A stretch of DNA of 64,000 nucleotides from JAKOVR01 sp031415655 (GTDB lineage Bacteria; Actinomycetota; Acidimicrobiia; Acidimicrobiales; Acidimicrobilacustridaceae), in the NCBI GenBank assembly GCA_031415655.1, contig JANOSD010000082.1, forward strand, positions 11,492 through 75,491, in the 5' to 3' direction. The translations under genes were made by a program, and so were the position numbers. Under the pieces are notes generated by a model. That model did no database searches. It had not been told where the DNA came from and worked only from the letters and a program-made list of their open reading frames with translations. This document shows, in pieces, positions 58,089-64,000 of this stretch. Each line of letters begins with the position of its first letter. The first letter of the stretch is position 1.

Positions 58089-58934
58089 CTACTCGGTTAG
58101 CGAGTCGACCGGTCCGCCGAAGAGGTGGGAGGGATCCGCCAGCTCCACTCCCTCACCCGGCTTTCCCGGCGTGGAATAGAAGCCGAGGACCAGTCCGCCG
58201 CGCCGATAACCGATCAACGATCGCAGCTCAGGGGGCAACGTCGCGGCGATCTCGGGCGGGCACGACAGGTACTGGTTCTCCTCCTGTCGTAGCCAATTCA
58301 GCGTGTAATGGATCAGCGCTCCGGTGCGCGTCTGTTCGGATCGGTTGGCACCGCCCCCGTGCAGAACCGAACCGTTGTAGATCAGCACCGAACCGGCGGG
58401 CATGACAGCCGGCATCAGGTCGTCGGAGGTCGGTTGGCGGCCCGCGTCCCAACGGTGTGAGCCAGGCGCGACGACGGTGGCACCGTTGTCCTCGGTGAAC
58501 TCGCTGAGTGCCCAAATGGTGCTGAGTTGGGTCTCGATGGCTCTGGTCAACTTCCCACCCCACACCCCGCGGTCGCGATGCAGCATCTGGGCCTGCTCCC
58601 CTGGTCCGATACTCACGGCTTGGGTGAAGTGCAACTGGTAGCCATCGCTGTAGGGCGCGAGGTAGCGACCGGCCACATCATTCACCAGCGGGTCGAGGGC
58701 AAGGGGCCACGACGCGGGGCAGCGAGCGATGAGTGCACCGGCACGCCGAGTGCACCGACCGGCAAACGTATTGTTCCCTTCGGTGGTGGCGGCGAGGTAC
58801 GGATCGACCTGGCCGAGCAATTCAAGTCGCCCCTCGGTCGACAGGAGCCTCTCGACGACAACCGCGCCGTGTTCCTCCAACGCAGACAACACGGCCTCGG
58901 ATCCGTCGTCGACGGTGAGATGGTCAAGATGCAC
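58089..58934 (-). CDS. phytanoyl-CoA dioxygenase-family protein
   Basis: The 281-residue Fe(II)/2-oxoglutarate-dependent oxygenase has the HxD motif in MLHRDRGVWGGKL, TEDNGATVVAPGSHRW, YNGSVLHGGGANRS with the distal His and the Arg region QTRTGALIHYTLNWLR. The full facial triad appears present. A TetR gene lies nine bases upstream on the same strand and is probably its regulator. Substrate unknown; a small hydrophobic acid is possible. Confidence 0.88.
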   Translation of the reverse strand: MHLDHLTVDDGSEAVLSALEEHGAVVVERLLSTEGRLELLGQVDPYLAATTEGNNTFAGRCTRRAGALIARCPASWPLALDPLVNDVAGRYLAPYSDGYQLHFTQAVSIGPGEQAQMLHRDRGVWGGKLTRAIETQLSTIWALSEFTEDNGATVVAPGSHRWDAGRQPTSDDLMPAVMPAGSVLIYNGSVLHGGGANRSEQTRTGALIHYTLNWLRQEENQYLSCPPEIAATLPPELRSLIGYRRGGLVLGFYSTPGKPGEGVELADPSHLFGGPVDSLTE

Positions 58935-58943
58935 GATTGCTCC

Positions 58944-59543
58944 TCATGGGTTGTCAGACGCAGACCGGTAACGGTGGATCTCCTGAAACACGGGGCCGAT
59001 CAGCTGAAGGAGTGCCTCTGTCTGGCGGGCCTTCGGCCAACGTTGTGGCTGCACGGTGGCACACAGGCCGACCCCGTCCACGGCAGCGACAAGGGCTCCG
59101 CTGTACGCCGTCGCCGCTACGGCGTCCGGTACGCCGAGTCGATCGGTGACGCCGGACTCGACGACTTCGTAGTACCGGTCGTACACGGCCTTGAGATCGC
59201 CATCAAAGCCCACACGGCCACAGAACGCCAGCCACACTGCCCAGCGGGCCGCCTTGGTGCGGGTCGTCGGCAGCATCTGGACGAAATGGCGCTCCTCCAG
59301 CAGTCGAGTCCCTCCGAGCAAACTGGCCAACAGCTCGTCGGCCGTGAGATCGAAGGCCGCCACCAGTAGGTCATCGCGGCTGCGGAAGTAGTGACCAATC
59401 GCACCGGTGGTCGTGCCCGCGACATGACCGACATCGACCAGCCTGACCTGATCGAGGCCCACACGAGCAATCGTCTCCACCGCCGCCCGAGCGAAGTCTG
59501 TTCGGCGCTCATCGTGATCGACCAGCTTTGGCATCATCACCAT
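58944..59543 (-). CDS. TetR-family regulator
   Basis: The 199-residue protein has DFARAAVETIARVGLDQVRL and DVGHVAGTTTGAIGHYFRSR as its HTH and a C-terminal helical domain. The start is uncertain: ATG 59543 follows GGAAG, and ATG 59537 or 59534 are alternatives. It is nine bases upstream of the phytanoyl-CoA dioxygenase gene and probably controls it. Confidence 0.88.
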   Translation of the reverse strand: MVMMPKLVDHDERRTDFARAAVETIARVGLDQVRLVDVGHVAGTTTGAIGHYFRSRDDLLVAAFDLTADELLASLLGGTRLLEERHFVQMLPTTRTKAARWAVWLAFCGRVGFDGDLKAVYDRYYEVVESGVTDRLGVPDAVAATAYSGALVAAVDGVGLCATVQPQRWPKARQTEALLQLIGPVFQEIHRYRSASDNP

Positions 59544-59749
59544 GATGCTTCCAAGACAGCGCAAACCGCAAGGCCGCCCCACCAGAAGCCCGCTTCAGAC
59601 CAGTCCCTCCCCCGATGGACGCCCTGCCGTCCGGAGCGATGCCAAGACCCGGCGGACTATCCAAACAGAAGGAAATCGAGGCGCCAGAGCCTGTCTACGA
59701 CGCCAGGTCTTCCTACGTGGGCTTGATCCAACAGTGTTCTAACCCCGGG

Positions 59750-60202
59750 GTGAGAACGAGGCTCGCCGGACTGCGTGCTTCTGCCGGGCTCCCCCACGCT
59801 TCAACGACCGACCGCCCCTGGGACACGACAACATCCAGCCCGATCCGGCAGGCGCAACGCCGCCTGTCGTCGGTGGTCGCCGATGAGATGACCCACGCAT
59901 ACGTAGAGGGGCACTCGATTGACGAGTTGGCGCAGAAGTACGGCGTGAACCGCACAACGGTCATCAGCCATCTCGACAAGCGCGGGATCGAACGGCGCCG
60001 AGTGGTCCGGAAGATGACGGACGAACTCGTGCGCGATGCGGCCGCCGACTATGAAAGCGGTGCGTCGCTCGCCGTCGTAGCACGACGCTTTGAGATCGAC
60101 GGCAGGACTCTGGGGCGTGAGTTTCGAAAGGCCGGTGTAGAAGTGCGACCCCGACGAGGGTGGGCGTCGTCCGACGGATCGGCCGACGTGCTCTCCGAGT
60201 AG
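59750..60202 (+). CDS. helix-turn-helix protein (tandem HTH, resolvase-like)
   Basis: The 150-residue product carries two HTH units: EGHSIDELAQKYGVNRTTVI and YESGASLAVVARRFEIDGRT. The preceding RPWDTTTSSPIRQAQRRL resembles the N-terminus of similar actinobacterial HTH proteins, which are often found with recombinases and mobile elements. GTG 59750 is chosen from that similarity; the frame is open from 59615 and ATG 59888 is possible. No resolvase catalytic domain is visible. It may mark the edge of the island to its right. Confidence 0.6.
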   Translation: MRTRLAGLRASAGLPHASTTDRPWDTTTSSPIRQAQRRLSSVVADEMTHAYVEGHSIDELAQKYGVNRTTVISHLDKRGIERRRVVRKMTDELVRDAAADYESGASLAVVARRFEIDGRTLGREFRKAGVEVRPRRGWASSDGSADVLSE

Positions 60203-60236
60203 CGAGACCCCGCCAATTGCTGTCACACCCCCTGCG

Positions 60237-60242
60237 TAGTGT
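60237..60242 (+). promoter_or_regulatory. -10 box TAGTGT for leaderless small gene
   Basis: TAGTGT is six bases before ATG 60249. TTGCTG (60217-60222) may be a poor -35 with short spacing. Confidence 0.35.
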
Positions 60243-60248
60243 GAGGGC

Positions 60249-60503
60249 ATGTCATTCAACATCGAGCGATGGTCGGAAATCGGCGGCGTCCGTGTCGCAC
60301 CGGGAGCAACGTGGAGCGTGCCGATCGAGCTGCGTCTGCGGATCGTCGTCGCGTGCGTTTCCACGACTCCTGACCGCTTCACGGCGTCGATTGTCTGGGA
60401 TGGGAACGTTCTTTCGGAGACGCTGGAGCTTGACTCCTACGATGACGCCGTCGCCGCCGGCCGAGAGTCCGTGACGTCCGCGCTCCGAAAACTCTTCCCG
60501 TGA
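60249..60503 (+). CDS. small hypothetical protein upstream of CBASS operon
   Basis: The 84-residue product starts MSFNIERWSEIGGVRVAPGA and contains SIVWDGNVLSETLELDSYDD; it looks like a single beta-rich domain. It lies 70 bases before the SLATT gene on the same strand and could be part of its transcription unit. No family recognised. Confidence 0.55.
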   Translation: MSFNIERWSEIGGVRVAPGATWSVPIELRLRIVVACVSTTPDRFTASIVWDGNVLSETLELDSYDDAVAAGRESVTSALRKLFP

Positions 60504-60573
60504 CCGCTGCCGATCCCCCCGCTCTCGAACATTCGTTCGCCTCCATGATAAAATGGTGCGGAACGGAGGAGAC

Positions 60574-61074
60574 GTGACGAACGATCGAAGGGCACAACTC
60601 CGCAAGGAAGCGGAACGGGTTGAGGAAAGCGCCAGGTACAGCGCTCAGACTCAGTTCGAATACTCGAAGACTTGGCGACGCGTTGATCGCTGGCTCGGTG
60701 GCACGGCTGCGCTGCTCGCGGCCGTCTCCGCTGCCGGAGGACTGTCCGAAGTTGTTTCAGCACGGTGGGCGGGCTTCATTGCCCTGGGAGCGGCGGGTCT
60801 CGGGGCCATCGCCACATCGCTCGGCGCCCCGAAGGCCAAGGATCGGGCCCACTCCTCCGCAAATGCCTTTCTCGCAGTACAGCAAGACGCCCGCATCTTC
60901 ATCAATATCGATCTGGATGAGCTACCGACGGACGAGGCACGCGAACAGCTCCGCACACTCGTGGCTCGGCAGCAGGAGTTGAACTCGACCTCAGAGATTC
61001 CATCGAGCCGGGTGTGGAAGCGAGCCAAGCGCAACGTCGAATCGGGCGGCCAGACCTACGAGGTAGACACGTGA
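60574..61074 (+). CDS. SLATT-domain two-TM effector (CBASS)
   Basis: The 166-residue protein fits the SLATT family: an N-terminal helix with ESARYSAQTQFEYSKTWRRV, TM1 LGGTAALLAAVSAAGGL, TM2 WAGFIALGAAGLGAIATSLG, then a helical domain beginning AHSSANAFLAVQQDARIFI. SLATT proteins are predicted membrane effectors that form pores or perturb the membrane after nucleotide signals. GTG 60574 is chosen because GGAGGAG is just upstream; an ATG at 60553 is weaker. Its stop overlaps the cyclase GTG (GTGA), which fixes them as partners. Confidence 0.82.
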   Translation: MTNDRRAQLRKEAERVEESARYSAQTQFEYSKTWRRVDRWLGGTAALLAAVSAAGGLSEVVSARWAGFIALGAAGLGAIATSLGAPKAKDRAHSSANAFLAVQQDARIFINIDLDELPTDEAREQLRTLVARQQELNSTSEIPSSRVWKRAKRNVESGGQTYEVDT

Positions 61075-61940
61075 CCACCACCGCTCAAGCCTTTGCCAAT
61101 TTTGTCGCACTGATCAGCCTGACGGACGCGCAGAAGGTCGAGGTGGCGCAAAGGCGAACCAAGACCGAGGAGTACCTCCGCGAGGCGTTTCCATCGACGA
61201 GCACGCTCCCCCTCAAACGCGTGATCCTCATCGGCTCCGCCGACAGAGGCACTTTGATCAGACCGCTCGACGACGTCGATGTCATGGCCGAGTTCACCAA
61301 CAAGGACAGCATCTTCGACCAGTACCGGACCAACAGCGGTGCGTTTCTCCAACGCATTCGGACTGCACTGCAAGCCAAGACATCGATCGCGAACATAGGT
61401 GCTCGTGGCCAAGCGGTGCGACTGTTCTACACATCCGGCGCCCACGTCGATATCGCGCCGACCTTCAAATGGAGCACCAGCGGGTTCGCTCTCCCATCGG
61501 GAACAGGCGGTTGGATTACGACAGACCCCGAGAAGCACGCTTCATGGATGGCGGAACGACGCGAGGTGCTCGGCGGCAACCTCACTCCGATGATCAAGAT
61601 CGCCAAGCGTTGGAACCGTGTGCACTCGTCCCGGCTGAGCTCGTTCCATGTAGAGGTCATGACCGCGACCATGTTTGGAACTCTGAGCGGCAATTGGCGC
61701 AACGCTATGAAATGCTGGTTCGAATGGGCGCCTGGCTACTTCGACGTGCAGGATCCTGCCGGCCACAGTGGCTCGCTCGGTAGCTCGCTCACGGCGGTCT
61801 CAAGGACGGCTCTCCGATCGAGGCTCTCCGAGGCCAAGGTTCGAGCAGACAACGCTATTGCCTATGAGGCGGCGGGCAATCATGCTGAGGCCAAGCGACT
61901 GTGGAAGATCGAACTGGGCGACGAGTTCTACACGTCCTGA
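61071..61940 (+). CDS. CD-NTase (SMODS-type CBASS oligonucleotide cyclase)
   Basis: The 289-residue nucleotidyltransferase has LKRVILIGSADRGTLIRPLD with GS at 55-56, followed by the metal aspartates in LDDVDVMAEF (D68, D70), and a third Asp in SGAHVDIAPTF (D127). The C-terminal helical part (NLTPMIKIAKRWNRVHSSRL, SSFHVEVMT) is the usual SMODS all-alpha region. It would make a cyclic di- or trinucleotide upon phage infection that activates the SLATT protein encoded immediately upstream. No Cap2/Cap3 or HORMA/TRIP13 genes are visible, consistent with type I CBASS. Confidence 0.87.
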   Translation: MTTTAQAFANFVALISLTDAQKVEVAQRRTKTEEYLREAFPSTSTLPLKRVILIGSADRGTLIRPLDDVDVMAEFTNKDSIFDQYRTNSGAFLQRIRTALQAKTSIANIGARGQAVRLFYTSGAHVDIAPTFKWSTSGFALPSGTGGWITTDPEKHASWMAERREVLGGNLTPMIKIAKRWNRVHSSRLSSFHVEVMTATMFGTLSGNWRNAMKCWFEWAPGYFDVQDPAGHSGSLGSSLTAVSRTALRSRLSEAKVRADNAIAYEAAGNHAEAKRLWKIELGDEFYTS

Positions 61941-61984
61941 CGAGAACGCTCAGTGCTCGCAATGCATCGCCGGTTCGACCTCGA

Positions 61985-64000
61985 TCACTCCAAGCCTCTG
62001 CGGAATCGCTCGGCCGAGTCTTCGTTCCGGCGAGCATCCGCCTCGTAGGACTTGGCAATACTCCGCAAGAGGGCTGCGATTCGAGGCCATTCGTCAGCCC
62101 ATCGGTCCGCATCGGATTTGTACGTGCTCGCCAGTTCGGTCTCCTTCTCGCCGCCTTCTTCCAAGCCACGCGAAGTCACGCCGCGGCGGTTGAGGAGTTC
62201 GGTCGCGAGACCACCCTCAACCTGCTCGCTGTGCAGTTCCTCGAGAAGGTCACGAACTACCTCTGGTGGCCAGCTCCCGTCCTCATCGGGTGGTGCCGAA
62301 GCGAGGACATGCCCGAAGTGAACGAGTCCAACGTCAAGCCTTCCTCGATCATCTAGTAGTTGCCTCGCTTCATCAAGCCAAGCGTGAAGCCGATCGCTAT
62401 CGACTCGACCATCAACGAGCCCCGGCGTCATGTTCCACGATGACAACAGGTGGTAGCCATTGCGAGCACGCCCCTCTTGTTGCTCGCCGGCGGCGCGATC
62501 TGGCGACGGACTCTCGTCCGCCTTTTTGGAGCGGTAGACGGCACAGACGACCTCGACGAAGAATTCCGGATTGTCCGCCATGCCTTCGTGTAGGGCAGGA
62601 ACCTGAGGGTCATATCCGAGAGCCGACAGGAATCCCCACTCCAGGCGAGCGACGCGATCGATACCGAGTGCATCCCGATGTCGTTCGAGCAGCTCGAACG
62701 ATTGCTCAAAGTCGTATGCCGAGAGACGCGGAAGCTCAAGATCATCAATCGATTCGAGAAGGCCCTCAAGGCCGGCCGCGACTAACTCGGCTATGCGTCC
62801 TTGGTTCTCGGCGTCCTTCCTGAGATAGAGGCCGATGAAGTCGATTGCGGCGGCGTTTCTGCCGTACTTCATAAGTTGCTCAGCGACATGCTCGACTCGT
62901 TCGAAGTCGTTGCCCAACCCGTACGGCAAGAAGTTCTTCCAGTAGAACTCTGCTACGTCTGGGCCCTGGGCCTCAGCGACGTCCCAGTCGGTAGGCAGGT
63001 CGCGGGCAACAAGCAACAGCCGAGCCCGTTGAGCGGCATTGGCCTCGGGGTGTCCCGTTAGGAACTGATCGAGCCATGTCCGGCCCTCTTGCCGGAAGCG
63101 CTGACCGAAGTACTGAGCGGCCAACTCGACATCATGTCGATCGTCCGAGTCGACATCCTTGAGCATCTCCTCGTCATAGCTTGGGCATGCCTCCGCCAAG
63201 GCGATGCCGACACTCCACGACACTTCTACGTTGCGGATGAGCTGGTGCACGGCCTCAAGGCCACCCTCGCTCTCGATTTCTCCGAGTGCGTCGCGCCTGT
63301 GGTCCGCTAGTAGCGCTTCGTAGGCGGCATGGTCGTCACGGCGAGCTCCGTCCTCAAGGTGAGGCATGTGATCTTGGAACAGCCACTCGTGTCGCTGCAT
63401 GGCACCCTTCGGCTTCAACCCTTCGAGCAGGGCCTCCAGACCCGACAGATCGTCCTCGGCCAGCGACCATGTCGCGTCGGGGTATTCCCGATGCTTTCCG
63501 ATGAGGTCCCTGAGTGCATCCCAGAGAAGGTCGCCGTCAACCGCGACCAGTTCGCCGGACTCAACCACATTCGTAAGGGCATCGACCGTCGAGGCGCGAT
63601 CGTTCGGCGGAAGGTCGGAGTAGTGCGCGATCAACTCCTTCCATCGCTCCCCGTCAGATCCTGCCTCATCGATGCAGCGTCCGACCACAGCCGAGACGAA
63701 CGAGAGATATTCAACGTTCGTCACCGCTGACGCTTCTGGCTTCCAGTCGCGGAAATACGGCTCGTGCGTCGGTGAGTGGATTCCGTGAAATTGTGGAAGC
63801 ATGCTCAGGAGCAGCTTCCAGGCAACGCTGTTGTGGCGCTTCCGCTGACTGTCAATCACCTTCAGACGACGCTCGGGAGTGACGGAGTTCTCCGGATGCC
63901 ACGGGCAGAACACGGATGCGATGCTTTCGAATGGGCGATTGCTCAGTCGACCGCCGGGGTCGATCTCGTCGAGCCGTGCAAGGAGGTCAACGGCCGCACC
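61985..64000 (-). CDS. C-terminal part of a large helical-repeat protein (partial)
   Basis: The frame is open from the right window edge to the stop at 61985, at least 671 residues; a GTG at 63913 is probably internal because the reading continues as AVDLLARLDEIDPGGRLSNR upstream. It is almost all helical, with an N-terminal part SIASVFCPWHPENSVT and RHNSVAWKLLLSMLPQFHG. This recalls the C-terminal arrays of very large bacterial proteins that may be STAND/NACHT-like or other defence ATPases. No P-loop is present in the visible part. It ends 44 bases from the cyclase gene, in convergent orientation. Confidence 0.6.
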   Translation of the reverse strand, partial: GAAVDLLARLDEIDPGGRLSNRPFESIASVFCPWHPENSVTPERRLKVIDSQRKRHNSVAWKLLLSMLPQFHGIHSPTHEPYFRDWKPEASAVTNVEYLSFVSAVVGRCIDEAGSDGERWKELIAHYSDLPPNDRASTVDALTNVVESGELVAVDGDLLWDALRDLIGKHREYPDATWSLAEDDLSGLEALLEGLKPKGAMQRHEWLFQDHMPHLEDGARRDDHAAYEALLADHRRDALGEIESEGGLEAVHQLIRNVEVSWSVGIALAEACPSYDEEMLKDVDSDDRHDVELAAQYFGQRFRQEGRTWLDQFLTGHPEANAAQRARLLLVARDLPTDWDVAEAQGPDVAEFYWKNFLPYGLGNDFERVEHVAEQLMKYGRNAAAIDFIGLYLRKDAENQGRIAELVAAGLEGLLESIDDLELPRLSAYDFEQSFELLERHRDALGIDRVARLEWGFLSALGYDPQVPALHEGMADNPEFFVEVVCAVYRSKKADESPSPDRAAGEQQEGRARNGYHLLSSWNMTPGLVDGRVDSDRLHAWLDEARQLLDDRGRLDVGLVHFGHVLASAPPDEDGSWPPEVVRDLLEELHSEQVEGGLATELLNRRGVTSRGLEEGGEKETELASTYKSDADRWADEWPRIAALLRSIAKSYEADARRNEDSAERFRRGLE

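Noticed and set aside
1..64000. CRISPR array, tRNA or rRNA genes
   Set aside because: No regularly spaced repeats longer than 20 bp and no tRNA cloverleaf or rRNA segment were noticed. Reading by eye could miss a tRNA; tRNAscan-SE would settle it.

Overview
The window is GC-rich, densely coded DNA that most resembles the chromosome of a high-GC actinobacterium, probably class Acidimicrobiia. The grounds are a mycobacterial-style (type II) MenB, an Lsr2-like DNA-binding domain, a Flp-type pilin, a DinB/DUF664 fragment, TANNNT -10 boxes placed 6-9 nt before start codons, and frequent GTG starts with 4-nt ATGA/GTGA overlaps. The class assignment is inference; no rRNA or tRNA gene was seen.

Layout. 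1-14.2 kb: a J-domain fragment, a secreted anchored protein and a DUF4012 membrane protein, then a surface-glycan block. This block holds homologues of every Campylobacter Pgl enzyme needed to make UDP-diNAc-bacillosamine and load it on undecaprenyl phosphate (PglF, PglE, PglD, PglC), an epimerase, three GT4 glycosyltransferases, a polysaccharide deacetylase and a multi-pass membrane protein. 14.6-27.4 kb: a menaquinone block (menG, menF, menD, menH, menA, menB, menE; no menC) with an ABC transporter pair and an AAA+ ATPase embedded, and long palindromic repeats between genes. 27.4-32.7 kb: a decay zone with a Flp pilin, a diguanylate cyclase pseudogene, a duplicated SDR fragment, a VapBC-like toxin-antitoxin pair, a DUF664 gene broken by a MITE-like element, and an intact SDR between two inverted copies of that element. 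32.7-59.5 kb: housekeeping and accessory metabolism, including a two-domain APH fusion, a YyaL-type thioredoxin-fold protein, dnaE with DnaA-box-like sites upstream, a divergent pair of unusual citrate synthases (HTH-fused and CBS-fused), an ERCC4-Lsr2 fusion nuclease, a small unannotated ORF coupled to an FAD oxidoreductase, a sulfatase, a molybdopterin oxidoreductase, and three regulators with visible or likely local targets. 59.7-64 kb: a probable defence island with an HTH protein, a small protein, and a SLATT membrane effector overlapping a CD-NTase cyclase gene (a minimal CBASS operon), convergent with the C-terminal part of a very large protein that runs off the window.

How the genes work together. 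PglF, PglE and PglD would convert UDP-GlcNAc to UDP-diNAc-bacillosamine, PglC would start the lipid-linked glycan, and the GT4 enzymes would extend it. MenF, MenD, MenH, MenE, MenB, MenA and MenG cover every classical menaquinone step except o-succinylbenzoate synthase (and the thioesterase). In the CBASS pair, the cyclase would sense phage infection and make a nucleotide second messenger that opens the two-TM SLATT effector. Functions are assigned from recognisable motifs read by eye; no database search was run.
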